DNA of 60,025 nucleotides from Streptomyces sp. LUP30 (GCF_001746365.1 NZ_MJAJ01000053.1:25016-85040); one strand, 5' to 3'. Positions 25,494-34,429 are shown, counted from the first letter of the stretch. Program-made: numbers and translations. Notes: generated by a model from the letters alone, not told the origin.

Positions 25494-26996
25494 TCAGACC
25501 TTGGTCTCGGCCTGCGCCTCGGGCCCGGCTTCCGCCTCGGCCGCCGTGACGGTGGAGCCCGGCCTGCCCGGGCGGCGGGAGTCCCACTGCCTCACGAAGG
25601 CGACGGCGACCACGACGGCCGCGACGAGGAGCGACAGCAGAACGGTCGTCCGACCGCTGCTCTCGCCCTCGGTGTCGGTCAGCATGTAACCGAGGACGAA
25701 GACGATCAGCGCGGCGGTCGCCCACGTCAGATACGGGTACAGCCACATCTTGACGACCAGCTTCTCGGGCGCCTCGGCCTGGATGATCTTCCGCATCCGC
25801 AGCTGCGAGAAGCAGATCACCAGCCAGACGAACAGGGCCACGGCCCCGCTGGAGTTCACCAGGAACAGGAAGACGGAGTCGGGGAACCGGTAGTTGAAGA
25901 AGACGGCGACGAACCCGAAGACCACGGAGGACACGATCGCCGCGAGCGGAACGCCCCGGCCCGTCGTCCGGGCGAACGCCTTCGGCGCGTCACCCCGCTC
26001 ACCGAGCGAGAAGGCCATACGGGAAGCCGTGTAGAGGCCGGAGTTGAGACAGGACAGCACCGACGTCAGGACGATGAAGTTCATGATCTGACCGGCGTGC
26101 GCGATGCCCAGGGAGTCCAGGGCGGCGACGTACGAGCCCTGGTCCTTGATGGACGGGTCGTTCCAGGGCAGCAGCGTGACGACGATGAAGATCGAGCCGA
26201 GGTAGAAGACGCCGATCCGCCAGATGATGCTGTTGGTCGACTTGGTCACGGCCCGCTGCGGGTTCTCGGACTCGCCGGCCGCCAGGGTCGCGATCTCGCT
26301 GCCCATGAAGGAGAAGACGACGAGCAGCACACCGGTGAGGATGGCGCCGGGCCCGTGAGGCAGGAAGCCGCCGTGGGCGGTGAGGTTGCTCAGGCCCGCC
26401 TTGTCGCTGTCGACGCCGGGCAGCACGCCGAAGACGGCGAGTCCGCCCACGATGATGAACGCCCCGATGGCGACGACCTTGATGCCCGCGAACCAGAACT
26501 CGAACTCGCCGTAGGAGCCGACGGAGACGAGGTTGGTGGCCGTCAGCACCACCATCACGATGAGGGCCCACCCCCACTGCGGTACGGCGGGGATCCACCC
26601 TTCGAGGATCTTGGCCCCGGCGGTGGCCTCCACCGCGAGCACGACCACCCAGAAGAACCAGTACAGCCAGCCGATGGAGAACCCGGCCCAGCGTCCGAGC
26701 GCCCGGTCGGCGTGCGCGGAGAACGAGCCGGAGGTCGGATTGGCCGCGGACATCTCCCCGAGCATGCGCATCACCAGCACCACGAGCGTGCCGACGAGAG
26801 CGTAGGACAGCAGAATGCCCGGTCCGGCGGTGGCGATGCCGGAGCTGGATCCGACGAACAGTCCCGCGCCGATGACACCGCCGATGGCGATCATCGACAG
26901 ATGCCGGTTCTTGAGACCTGCCTGAAGCCCGGAACCGTTTTCTCCGGGAGCTCCAGGGCCGTGTTCGGCCTTGGAGAGGGTCGGCTGCGAAGTCAT
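25494..26996 (-). CDS. Amino-acid permease (APC superfamily, GabP-like)
   Basis: Secondary amino-acid transporter of 500 residues with about 12 membrane spans, a charged N-terminal tail and a Glu/Ala-rich C-terminal tail. Signature HLSMIAIGGVIGAGLFVGSS and the motif EMSAANPTSGSFSAHADRALG closely match the permease at 12650-14026, so the two are paralogues. Its internal motifs (EFEFWFAGIKVVAI, SENPQRAV) fit the GABA/aromatic amino-acid permease branch. The ATG at 26996 is chosen because upstream open frame is antisense to rpiB. It is transcribed alone. Substrate not determined. Confidence 0.92.
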   Translation of the reverse strand: MTSQPTLSKAEHGPGAPGENGSGLQAGLKNRHLSMIAIGGVIGAGLFVGSSSGIATAGPGILLSYALVGTLVVLVMRMLGEMSAANPTSGSFSAHADRALGRWAGFSIGWLYWFFWVVVLAVEATAGAKILEGWIPAVPQWGWALIVMVVLTATNLVSVGSYGEFEFWFAGIKVVAIGAFIIVGGLAVFGVLPGVDSDKAGLSNLTAHGGFLPHGPGAILTGVLLVVFSFMGSEIATLAAGESENPQRAVTKSTNSIIWRIGVFYLGSIFIVVTLLPWNDPSIKDQGSYVAALDSLGIAHAGQIMNFIVLTSVLSCLNSGLYTASRMAFSLGERGDAPKAFARTTGRGVPLAAIVSSVVFGFVAVFFNYRFPDSVFLFLVNSSGAVALFVWLVICFSQLRMRKIIQAEAPEKLVVKMWLYPYLTWATAALIVFVLGYMLTDTEGESSGRTTVLLSLLVAAVVVAVAFVRQWDSRRPGRPGSTVTAAEAEAGPEAQAETKV

Positions 26997-27209
26997 GGAG
27001 AGGGTCTTCCTTTGCGCCGCGTGGGGAATCTGGTGCGTCGTGCGTGGGGGGCTACGAGCCGGTCCAGTGAATCCGAGGTAAATGAATTCGGGAACCTCTG
27101 ATTCGGAATCGTTACTTGAGGTTTTCCTGAGGTTCCATGGAGTTGTGCAGGCTTTGCGGACGCGGCACCCGGCGCTGCTACCCCGCGCCGCGCGTGTCAC
27201 ACTCATCCC

Positions 27210-27695
27210 ATGCGCGTGTATCTCGGCTCGGACCATGCCGGCTTCGAACTCAAGAATCACCTCGTCGAATGGCTCAGGGCGGCGGGCCACGACCCGGTCG
27301 ACTGCGGACCGCACATCTACGACGCCCAGGACGACTACCCGCCGTTCTGCCTCCGCGCCGCGGAGCGGACGGCCGCGGACCCCGGGGCCCTCGGCATCGT
27401 CATCGGCGGCTCCGGCAACGGCGAGCAGATCGCGGCGAACAAGGTGAAGGGCGTGCGTGCGGCCCTGGCCTGGAGCGAGGAGACCGCGTCCCTCGGCCGC
27501 CAGCACAACAACGCCAACGTCGTCGCGGTCGGCTCCCGCATGCACACCCAGGACGAGGCGACCAAGTTCGTCGAGACCTTCCTGGCCACCCCGTTCTCCG
27601 AGGACGAGCGGCACATCCGCCGCATCGACATGCTCTCGGCGTACGAGACCACGGGCGACCTCCCGGAGATCCCCGCCCACCACCCCCAGCAGTAA
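27210..27695 (+). CDS. rpiB: Ribose-5-phosphate isomerase B
   Basis: Interconverts ribulose-5-phosphate and ribose-5-phosphate in the pentose phosphate pathway; 161 residues. The phosphate/substrate motif GSDHAGFELK is at the N-terminus. The active-site loop GGSGNGEQIAANK has glutamate (E72) where E. coli RpiB has cysteine, the actinobacterial form known from M. tuberculosis. RQHNNANV is also typical. No ribosome site precedes the ATG; a CACACT hexamer lies 6 nt upstream, in the same register as the leaderless genes of this window but without the T at position 1. Confidence 0.96.
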   Translation: MRVYLGSDHAGFELKNHLVEWLRAAGHDPVDCGPHIYDAQDDYPPFCLRAAERTAADPGALGIVIGGSGNGEQIAANKVKGVRAALAWSEETASLGRQHNNANVVAVGSRMHTQDEATKFVETFLATPFSEDERHIRRIDMLSAYETTGDLPEIPAHHPQQ

Positions 27696-27803
27696 CCCGG
27701 AATCGGAGCACCGGCCGCCCCGCGCGGCGGCCGGAGCCCGGACGCGGGACCGCCCCGCCCGATACGGTCGGGCGAAACGGGCGGTGAGGAAAGGAACGCG
27801 CCG

Positions 27804-28610
27804 GTGCCAGAAGGGCACACCATCCACCGGCTGGCACAGGACTACGCCCGATTCGCCGGCCGCCCCCTCCAGGTGACCAGCCCCCAGGGCAAGTTCGCCG
27901 ACGCCGCCGCCCTCCTCACCGGCGGTCCGCTCATCCGCACCGAGGCGCACGGCAAGCACCTCTTCCTCGGCTTCGACGGCGAACGGTGGATCCACATCCA
28001 CCTCGGCCTCTTCGGCAAGGTCGTCTTCGGCGACGCACCCGCGCCGGCGCCCACCGACACGGTCCGCCTCCGCCTGGCCGGCCCCACCTCCTACGTGGAC
28101 CTCCGGGGCCCCACCACCTGCGCCCTGATCACGGACGTCGAGAAGCGGGCCGTGCACGCCCGCCTCGGCCCGGACCCGCTGCGCGCCGACGCCGACCCGC
28201 GGCTCGCCTACGCCCGCGTCTCCCGCAGCCGTACGACGATCGCCGCGCTCCTCATGGACCAGAAGGTCATCGCGGGCGTGGGGAACGTCTACCGCGCCGA
28301 GGTCCTCTTCCGGCACGGCATCGACCCCTACCGGGCGGGCCGGACCGTCACGCCCGCCGAGTGGGACGCGATCTGGACCGACCTCGTCGCCCTCATGCGC
28401 GACGGCGTCCGCCACAACCGCATCGACACGGTCCGCCCCCAGCACACCCCGGAGGCGATGGGCCGCGCGCCCCGCGTCGACGACCACGGCGGCGAGGTGT
28501 ACGTCTACCGCCGCACCCACCAGCCGTGCCATCTCTGCGGCGACGCCGTCCGCACCGCCGACCTGGCCGCCCGCAACCTCTTCTGGTGCCCCACCTGCCA
28601 GAAGAGCTGA
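27804..28610 (+). CDS. Fpg/Nei-family DNA glycosylase (Nei2-like)
   Basis: Bifunctional base-excision repair glycosylase/AP lyase of 268 residues. The catalytic N-terminus PEG (Pro2, Glu3 after methionine removal) reads PEGHTIHRLA, the Nei2-like actinobacterial form. The conserved lysine is in AHGKHLF. A helix-two-turn-helix precedes the C-terminal zinc finger CHLCGDAV...FWCPTCQ (Cx2C-x16-Cx2C). It starts with GTG, with AAAGGAACGCGCCG upstream. A TACGGT at about 27763 could be its -10. Probably acts on oxidised pyrimidines. It ends 19 nt from the convergent acetyltransferase. Confidence 0.93.
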   Translation: MPEGHTIHRLAQDYARFAGRPLQVTSPQGKFADAAALLTGGPLIRTEAHGKHLFLGFDGERWIHIHLGLFGKVVFGDAPAPAPTDTVRLRLAGPTSYVDLRGPTTCALITDVEKRAVHARLGPDPLRADADPRLAYARVSRSRTTIAALLMDQKVIAGVGNVYRAEVLFRHGIDPYRAGRTVTPAEWDAIWTDLVALMRDGVRHNRIDTVRPQHTPEAMGRAPRVDDHGGEVYVYRRTHQPCHLCGDAVRTADLAARNLFWCPTCQKS

Positions 28611-28629
28611 ACCGGCCGGAGAAGACCGC

Positions 28630-29871
28630 CTAGAACCCGTGCGGCAGCCAGGGTGCCGACGCCGACCCGAACGCCACCGCCGCCTCCGCCAGCGCGCCCT
28701 GCCGCAGCTCGCGCACCAGGCCGGCCTCCGCCAGCGAGGCGAGGCTCACCCCGCCGAGGTACGCCGCCCCCAACTCCCGCACCGAGAGCGCGAGATCGGG
28801 GGAGTCCGTGGTGGGCGCGCAGACCGCGCCCTTGGCGTCCCCGCTCAGCCGCCAACGGCCCGCGTTCCAGGGGCAGAAGGCGTCCTCCACGTCCAGCACG
28901 ACGTCCACCGGCGCCTGATACGTGCGCGCCCCCAGCGCCGCGCCGACGTCCACCAGCCGGACGTACAACGAGTCCCGCACCCGCAGTTCGCACCGCCGGA
29001 CGTCGGAGACGAGATGCAGCCACGCCTCGTCCACGGGCCGCCCCCGCAGCCTCAGCGAGGCGGTGAGGTCGATCCCGAACAGGAACCGCCACAGCGCCGC
29101 CTGGGAGAGGGCGTCCACCCCGGCCAGGTCCTGCAGCTGCACCTGCCCGTCGGGCCCGCTGTCCGTCCACCGCGGCAGCACCCGGAAACGGGCGTACCCG
29201 GTGACCTCGCCGTCGCGCTCGGCGAGCACGCACTGCAGCGGCGACGCCCCGGCCCGCTCGCTCTCCGGGTCGAGCAGCCCCAGCCGCTCCCAGCCGGGCC
29301 GCCGCGCCAGCATCCCGGGCCGGCCGGGCACCGTCCGCGCGTACACCCCCTCGCACGCCGCGAGTTCGGCGCCGGGGTCGGCGTACCGCATCCGTACGTC
29401 GTCCGTGCCGGCCGGGACGGACAGCCGCACCCGGCCGGTGTCGATCTCGGCGTTCAGCCCGAAGCTCGCCGTGGCGTACCCGAACCGGCCGTAGATCGCC
29501 GGCTCGGACGCGGTGAGCGCCGCCAGCGGCTCACCCCACGCGCGCACGTCGTCCAGCAGCCGGCGCATCATCGACGTCAGCATCCCGCGCCGCCGGTGCG
29601 TCGCGCTCACGGAGACCATCGTCACACCCGCCGTCGGCACCGAGGCCCCGCCCGGCACGGTCAGCCGGAAGTCGTACGCCCCCGCCGTCCCCACGCAACG
29701 GTCGCCGTCCCACACGCCCAGAGACCGTTCGTACGGGGTGAGCTCCCTGAAAAGCTCCCGCTCCTCGGCCGCTTCCCCGACCCCGCCGAAGGCCCGAAGG
29801 AGAGCGTCGTACCACTCGTCCCATTCATCCCGTCGCAGGCCCCGCATCCGCCCAGCCGCCTCGCTCGTCAT
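28630..29871 (-). CDS. GNAT N-acetyltransferase, Eis-type
   Basis: Protein of 413 residues with the three-part Eis layout: N-terminal GNAT domain, second GNAT-like domain and C-terminal sterol-carrier-like domain. The acetyl-CoA motif is VSATHRRRGMLTSMM (about residues 88-102), followed by AALTASEPAIYGRFGYA, a strong Eis marker. Eis enzymes acetylate lysine or aminoglycoside amines at several positions; which applies here is unknown. The ATG at 29871 gives family length; an internal ATG (29847) is possible. It is divergent from the PP2C gene. Between them is a TTCACTGTGAA palindrome. Confidence 0.88.
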   Translation of the reverse strand: MTSEAAGRMRGLRRDEWDEWYDALLRAFGGVGEAAEERELFRELTPYERSLGVWDGDRCVGTAGAYDFRLTVPGGASVPTAGVTMVSVSATHRRRGMLTSMMRRLLDDVRAWGEPLAALTASEPAIYGRFGYATASFGLNAEIDTGRVRLSVPAGTDDVRMRYADPGAELAACEGVYARTVPGRPGMLARRPGWERLGLLDPESERAGASPLQCVLAERDGEVTGYARFRVLPRWTDSGPDGQVQLQDLAGVDALSQAALWRFLFGIDLTASLRLRGRPVDEAWLHLVSDVRRCELRVRDSLYVRLVDVGAALGARTYQAPVDVVLDVEDAFCPWNAGRWRLSGDAKGAVCAPTTDSPDLALSVRELGAAYLGGVSLASLAEAGLVRELRQGALAEAAVAFGSASAPWLPHGF

Positions 29872-30019
29872 GGGCTCATGCCTAGCAGCCCGATGCGGGA
29901 CGAGCCAGGGAATTTCGCCCACCTGGCGGCGCGAGCGCTTTCCGTGAAGTTCACTGTGAAGTTGAGCCTCGGAGGGGGGACAAGTGGGACCTCCCGTGCC
30001 AAGCGACGGGTTCGATGGA

Positions 30020-30025
30020 TAGGGT
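30020..30025 (+). promoter_or_regulatory. -10 element TAGGGT of phosphatase gene
   Basis: TAGGGT lies 9 nt before the ATG at 30035, so the transcript would have at most a few leader bases. No ribosome site fits within so short a leader. Confidence 0.4.
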
Positions 30026-30034
30026 CCCGAACTA

Positions 30035-31219
30035 ATGGCAGCAGGACGACAGCGGCGCGCGGAAGCCGAGACGTTGACGGCCCGGATGAAGCACTTGTTG
30101 CACCGGGTCCGCACCGGCCTGCGCAGAAGCGCCGTGGACTACTTCCGCGGCGACGGCTCGGACTGGATCGCGCTGGCCTTCCTGCTGCTCACCGTGCCGC
30201 TGATCGCCCTCACGACGCTCGCCAACTCGGTGTGGTGCTCCCCGGCCGCCCTCGTCCTGCCGATCGTCGCCGGCGGCCTTCTGCTGCGTCCGTCGAGCCT
30301 GCTCGGCCTGTACGCGGCGGCGGCCAGCGCGCTCATCGTGGAGTCGGTGCGACTGGGCCCCTACACCGAAGGTCCGTCCCGGGTCACGCCCGGAGTGGTG
30401 CTCGTGGTGGCCGCATGCGGTTTCTTCGGCCTCCTCATCGCCCAGTTCCGCAGCCGGGTCGGCGTGCCCTGGCGGCGCGGCGGCACCATGCTCTTCGACC
30501 TGCGCGAACGCATCCGCGTGCAGAGCAAGCTGCCGGGCCTGCCGACCGGCTGGCACCGCGAGATGGCGCTCAGGCCCGCGGGCGGCCAGTCCTTCTCCGG
30601 GGACTTCGTCGTCGCGGCCCGCACCAACGGCGGCCGCACCCTGGAAGTCGTCCTCACGGACGTCTCCGGCAAGGGCATGGACGCCGGCTCACGCGCGCTC
30701 CTGCTGTCCGGCGCCTTCGGCGGCCTGCTCGGCTCGCTGCCCCCGCACGCCTTCCTCCCCGCCGCCAACGGCTATCTGCTCCGGCAGGACTGGGACGAGG
30801 GCTTCGCGACCTCCATCCACCTCGTCCTCGACCTCGACTCCGGCGACTACGAGCTCTACTCGGCCGGCCACCCGCCGGGCCTCCAGCTCAGCGCGGGCAG
30901 CGGCCGCTGGGAGGAGAAGGCCGCCGAAGGCCCCCTGCTCGGGGTGTACGACGGCGCCCAGTTCGACCCGGTGAAGGGCTCGCTGCGCCCCGGAGACGTG
31001 CTGATGCTCTTCACCGACGGCCTGGTGGAGACGTCCGACCGGGACATCGTCGAGGGCATCGACCGTCTCACCGGCGAGGCCGACCGCTACGTCGCCGGCG
31101 GCTTCCAGGGCGCCGCCTGGCACCTGATCGAGGCCGTGGCGAAGGACGTCAACGACGACCGGGCCCTGCTGCTGATCTGCCGCGAGGGCCCGACAGCCGC
31201 GTCGGCGCCGCTGTCCTGA
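30035..31219 (+). CDS. PP2C-family (SpoIIE/RsbU-type) serine/threonine phosphatase
   Basis: Membrane-bound phosphatase of 394 residues. Three hydrophobic segments occupy about residues 45-135, then the SpoIIE-type catalytic domain. Metal-binding acidic motifs are visible: FSGDFVVA, VLTDVSGKGMDAG and LMLFTDGLVETSD near the C-terminus. This family dephosphorylates anti-anti-sigma factors in partner-switching systems, but no anti-sigma or STAS gene lies next to it. It is followed after 44 nt by an HD-domain gene on the same strand, possibly co-transcribed. Confidence 0.92.
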   Translation: MAAGRQRRAEAETLTARMKHLLHRVRTGLRRSAVDYFRGDGSDWIALAFLLLTVPLIALTTLANSVWCSPAALVLPIVAGGLLLRPSSLLGLYAAAASALIVESVRLGPYTEGPSRVTPGVVLVVAACGFFGLLIAQFRSRVGVPWRRGGTMLFDLRERIRVQSKLPGLPTGWHREMALRPAGGQSFSGDFVVAARTNGGRTLEVVLTDVSGKGMDAGSRALLLSGAFGGLLGSLPPHAFLPAANGYLLRQDWDEGFATSIHLVLDLDSGDYELYSAGHPPGLQLSAGSGRWEEKAAEGPLLGVYDGAQFDPVKGSLRPGDVLMLFTDGLVETSDRDIVEGIDRLTGEADRYVAGGFQGAAWHLIEAVAKDVNDDRALLLICREGPTAASAPLS

Positions 31220-31263
31220 GCCCGGCCGATCCGGCCCGAGCCCTGTCCGAGGGGGACCCCGCC

Positions 31264-31713
31264 ATGCTCACCCTGCCCGAGATCGAGACCCTGGCCCGCA
31301 CCGCCCACGCGGGGCAGACCGACAAGGCGGGCCGGCCCTACGCCGAACACCTCCGGGCGGTCGCGGAGGGCGTCCGCGCGCGGGGCGGCGACGCCGACCA
31401 GATCGCGGCCGCCTGGCTGCACGACGCCGTCGAGGACGACGCCCTGTCCGAGGCCTGGCTGACGGCAGCCGACCTGAGCGACCGCACGAAGGCGGTCGTC
31501 CTGGCGGTCACCAAGCGGGCGGGGGAGACGCCCGAGGCGTACGCGGCCCGCATTCTGGCCACGCCGGGCGCACTGCTGGTGAAGGAGGCGGATCTGGCGC
31601 ACAACGCGGACCCGGCGCGCCTGGCAGCCCTGGATGCGCCCACCCGCACGCGGCTGACCGAGAAGTACGCACGGATGCGCGCACTGCTCGGCCTCACGGA
31701 TCAGCGTTCCTGA
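31264..31713 (+). CDS. HD-domain phosphohydrolase (small RelA/SpoT-HD-like)
   Basis: Protein of 149 residues with the metal-dependent HD motif: the first His in RPYAEHLRAV, the HD pair in AAWLHDAVEDD and a late Asp in LAHNAD. The pattern resembles single-domain Mesh1/SpoT-HD (p)ppGpp hydrolases, though substrate is inference. ATG 31264 is preceded by GAGGGGGACC, a good ribosome site, and starts 44 nt after the phosphatase. Its stop overlaps the 3' end of the convergent acyltransferase gene by 13 nt. Confidence 0.88.
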   Translation: MLTLPEIETLARTAHAGQTDKAGRPYAEHLRAVAEGVRARGGDADQIAAAWLHDAVEDDALSEAWLTAADLSDRTKAVVLAVTKRAGETPEAYAARILATPGALLVKEADLAHNADPARLAALDAPTRTRLTEKYARMRALLGLTDQRS

Positions 31714-32993
31714 ACCCCGACCCGCTCGCGCCGCTCCGCCTCCGCCTCCCGCGTCCGCCCCTGCCACTGCTCCTGCTGGTCCTGACCCGACTGTCGCCGG
31801 GCTCGTTCGCGGGCGAGTTCGGCGGCGTCGGGCTTGAAGGCCCACGCCATCTTCGGCTCCATCACGAACCGGAAGACACGCCGTACGGGCGGGGTGCACA
31901 GCAGGGTGACGGCCACGGCCACAGCGATGCTGACGGCGACCACACCCAGCGGCCGGTGCAGCGCGGGCTGGTCGAACACGCCCCGGTAGTCGGCGCCCTT
32001 GATCAGGAAGCCGTGCAGCAGATAGCCGTAGAGCGTTCCCGCGCCGAGCGCGGTGAACCACATCGTGCGGCCCGGCACCCAGGAGAAGAAGCAGACCGTC
32101 AGCAGCAGCGAGCAGCCGAACAGCGCGAGCTGCATGACGGGTCCGGCCCACCAGGGAGCGCCCAACTCCTGCGCGGAGTCGCGGTGGTAGAGCCAGCCGC
32201 CGTTCATCCGGGGCACCGCCCACCAGGTGAAGGCCAGCGCCAGCGCGAACACGGGCACGGCCGCGATCCGCACCGAGCGGCGGCGCACCAGCCGGAAGTG
32301 GCGGGGTTCGAGGCACAGCCCCAGCACGAAGAACGGCAGGAACTGCAGAACCCGCTGCAGGTCGAGGTCGTCGCCGATGGCCGGGGTGACGGAGGCCAGC
32401 ATGGCGACGCCCAGCGCGAGGGGCAGTGGATGGCGGACGAGCTTCCAGACGGGGGTGGTGAGCCGCCAGATGAACAGCGCGCACAGGAACCAGGTCAGGT
32501 ACCAGGGGTCGAGAAGGCTGATGTCCTGGGTCGGGAGGTGATCGACGTAACGGCGGAAGACCGGATAGGCGGTCTCGAAGACGACGTACGGCACCGCGAC
32601 GCCCGTGATCAGCCGCTTCAGCCGCTCGGGGCTCCCGTCGAAGCTCCGCGAGAAGAACCCGGAGATGACGATGAACGCCGGCATGTGGAAGGTGTACACG
32701 AGCATGTACGCCGCCTGCAGCGCCCGGCTGTCGCCCTTGAGGGGCTCCCAGGCGTGACCCAGCGCCACCAGCACGATCGCCAGGTACTTGGCGTTGTCGA
32801 AGAACGCGTCACGCTGCGCGCCGGGCCGCGGGGACGGCCGCTCGGCCGGTCTGTCCTCGGGGCGGCCGGAGCCGGACCCGCCGGGGGCCCGGTCATGGTG
32901 ATCGTCCTGTCGACCGTCGTGCTGATCGTGCTGATCGTTCTGGTTCTGGGGCGAGCGGGAGCTCGGAACGAGAGACGAGGCGGCGTGGAACAT
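31701..32993 (-). CDS. Acyltransferase-3 family membrane protein
   Basis: Integral membrane O-acyltransferase (OafA/fucose-4-O-acetylase-like), 430 residues from the ATG at 32993 or 447 from 33044. A polar N-terminal tail rich in Asp, Gln and His is encoded by CTGATCGTG-type repeats. The family motif DNAKYLAIVLVALGHAWE, with the presumed catalytic His, comes next, then FHMPAFIVISGFFSRS and about ten hydrophobic helices. The C-terminus is charged (Arg/Gln/Glu). It probably acylates a cell-surface sugar or lipid, target unknown. It is convergent and overlapping with the HD gene. Confidence 0.9.
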   Translation of the reverse strand: MFHAASSLVPSSRSPQNQNDQHDQHDGRQDDHHDRAPGGSGSGRPEDRPAERPSPRPGAQRDAFFDNAKYLAIVLVALGHAWEPLKGDSRALQAAYMLVYTFHMPAFIVISGFFSRSFDGSPERLKRLITGVAVPYVVFETAYPVFRRYVDHLPTQDISLLDPWYLTWFLCALFIWRLTTPVWKLVRHPLPLALGVAMLASVTPAIGDDLDLQRVLQFLPFFVLGLCLEPRHFRLVRRRSVRIAAVPVFALALAFTWWAVPRMNGGWLYHRDSAQELGAPWWAGPVMQLALFGCSLLLTVCFFSWVPGRTMWFTALGAGTLYGYLLHGFLIKGADYRGVFDQPALHRPLGVVAVSIAVAVAVTLLCTPPVRRVFRFVMEPKMAWAFKPDAAELARERARRQSGQDQQEQWQGRTREAEAERRERVGVQER

Positions 32994-33044
32994 TCGATGC
33001 ACCCTAGCCTCGTGCCCGCGTATTCGTAAAACACGCCAGGTCAT

Positions 33045-33382
33045 TCCTTGTTATTCACCTCCCGGACGTGTGATCGATCGGCACCGGTAACCTCTGACCG
33101 ACCGTGATGTCACGATTCATACCGACTAAAAGGTGCATAACGCCGGTTGTGGGGCCGTAGTTGACGCGGCACCGGTCATTATTCGAATTACCTGCGCACA
33201 CGTTGTGTGGATGCGGAAACCAACCGCCCCAATTCCTGTGCGGACAGGGCCCCGAATTGCCGCGTGGAGCGCCCGGGGCCGGGGACGGCGTCGCAATGAT
33301 GCGTCACGGGCCGCATAGGGAGGCCGGGTTGGTGGCACGATGGTCTCGGGAGTGCGGACCGACCGAGGGCGTGTGATCAGTT
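33045..33382. other. 338-bp non-coding region, locally AT-rich
   Basis: No gene is supported. It is notably less GC-rich than its neighbours (runs such as ATTATTCGAATTAC and GACTAAAAGG). It contains CACACGTTGTGTG (33197-33209, 5-base arms) and a TTGACG at about 33160. It holds the divergent promoters of the acyltransferase and the small membrane protein. Confidence 0.55.
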
Positions 33383-33882
33383 GTGGCCATTTCACTGTCA
33401 GTGGTGCTGCTGTTGGCGATCATCCTGGTCGTGCTGATCCGAGGAGGGTCGATCAAGGCGGGGCCGGCCATCGTCGCCATCCTGTTCGGCTTCTTCCTGG
33501 CCTCGACCGGCATGGCCCCGTCGATCAACCGTTTCCTCAACTCCCTCGCCGACACGATCAACTCGATCAACTTCTGAGGCGGCCTCGTGCGCCCGGGTGC
33601 GACGAGGGGGTGAGGGGTGACCGACTGGAGCGTCGCCGACTGCTCGGAGACCTGGGTCGGTTCGTCCGCCGACCCGTCCGCCGGTTCGCCTTCCGCCTCG
33701 CCCGTCGGCCTGTCGGGGGAGATCGGTCGCGCGCTGCCGCCGATCGCCACGAAACGGCCCGACACGAGGGCGAAGCGCACGGATCGCTCCACGCCCTCCC
33801 GCCCGGCCGGAGGTCCGAGGACGAGCCCGAAGGCGAGACCCGTCACCGCGATCAGGATCACCGGACCTGCCGGCCTGCGCAC
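33304..33882 (-). CDS. Doubtful ORF, antisense to the small membrane protein
   Basis: A 192-codon frame starts at GTG 33882 with GGAG five bases upstream and has one plausible membrane helix (GPVILIAVTGLAFGLVLG). The first about 100 codons have high third-position GC as real genes do. The rest lies antisense across the 33383-33577 gene and its terminator, which argues against it. It may be real with a shortened or broken 3' end, or chance. Confidence 0.22.
   Translation of the reverse strand: MRRPAGPVILIAVTGLAFGLVLGPPAGREGVERSVRFALVSGRFVAIGGSARPISPDRPTGEAEGEPADGSADEPTQVSEQSATLQSVTPHPLVAPGRTRPPQKLIELIVSARELRKRLIDGAMPVEARKKPNRMATMAGPALIDPPRISTTRMIANSSTTDSEMATTDHTPSVGPHSRDHRATNPASLCGP
33383..33577 (+). 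CDS. Small membrane protein (64 residues)
   Basis: Hypothetical protein of 64 residues starting at GTG, with two hydrophobic segments: SLSVVLLLAIILVVLI and PAIVAILFGFFLASTG, separated by a short basic loop. The C-terminal part is Asn/Ser-rich (INRFLNSLADTINSINF). A hairpin 6 nt after the stop supports it as a real transcription unit. No strong ribosome site precedes the start. Function not recognised; it resembles conserved small Streptomyces membrane proteins. Confidence 0.75.
   Translation: MAISLSVVLLLAIILVVLIRGGSIKAGPAIVAILFGFFLASTGMAPSINRFLNSLADTINSINF
33583..33607 (+). terminator. Hairpin after small membrane protein gene
   Basis: CCTCGT pairs with ACGAGG, with inner GC pairs in GCGCCCGGGTGC, 6 nt after the stop codon. 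Confidence 0.5.
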
Positions 33883-34063
33883 CCGTACTCCGTCCTCCCG
33901 CGATCCAGGACGAGCATGGCAGGTTCCACGGGCGCGCGACGCCCGCGACCAGAAGGCATGAAGGTTTTCTGGGCTCGACCCGAGCGTCACGCGGGAAGTA
34001 TCTGAGCCTTGCATGACAAGGCCCTAGGCTGGTCATCGGCAGGACACGGGGAAGGGGCGGTCG
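33608..34063. other. 456-bp stretch without a confident gene
   Basis: Only the doubtful minus-strand frame described separately and a low-complexity plus-strand frame (33617-33961) occur. Near the right end TAGGCT (34025-34030) is a plausible -10 for the next gene, whose ribosome site GGGGAAGGGG is well formed. Confidence 0.5.
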
Positions 34064-34429
34064 ATGGACTGGTTCTGGTGGGTTTTGATCATCTTCTGGA
34101 CGGGCGGCTTCGCGTGGGTGGCCGACAACGTCCGCACCGCGCTGCGTAATCGGCATGAGCGCAAGCTGCAGCTGTTGGAGGCGGCGAAGCAGGAGCGCCT
34201 GGCCCTCGAAGCGGCGCACAAGTCGCCGGAGCCGGTGTGCGGTTGCACGCACCATCTCGCCAAGCACGACAAGCAGGGCCGGTGCCATGAGCGCGTCGAG
34301 GTGCCGACGGCCTGGGACGAGAACAAGAAGCCGCTGCGTTTCGAGGCCGGCCAGTGCAACTGCCAGCAGTACGTGGGACCGCAGCCCCTGTCGCAGGTGT
34401 TCGCGGAGGAGCTGACGGACCGCGCCTGA
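34064..34429 (+). CDS. Small membrane-anchored cysteine-rich protein
   Basis: Hypothetical protein of 121 residues. An N-terminal membrane helix (FWWVLIIFWTGGFAWVA) leads to a basic amphipathic helix (RHERKLQLLEAAKQERLALEAAHK), probably cytoplasmic. A Cys/His cluster follows: CGCTHHLAKHDKQGRCHE ... GQCNCQQYVGP, likely a zinc site with CxC...C...CxC spacing. This motif is familiar from conserved uncharacterised Streptomyces proteins. It has a strong ribosome site (GGGGAAGGGG) and no operon partner. Function unknown. Confidence 0.85.
   Translation: MDWFWWVLIIFWTGGFAWVADNVRTALRNRHERKLQLLEAAKQERLALEAAHKSPEPVCGCTHHLAKHDKQGRCHERVEVPTAWDENKKPLRFEAGQCNCQQYVGPQPLSQVFAEELTDRA

Noticed and set aside
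28639..31263. Long plus-strand upstream extension of the HD-domain gene
   Set aside because: This part is antisense to the acetyltransferase and out of frame over the phosphatase; the true gene starts at ATG 31264 with a good ribosome site.
33617..33961. Plus-strand 114-codon ORF
   Set aside because: Low-complexity Ser/Pro/Arg product without ribosome site; less convincing than the opposite strand and probably non-coding.
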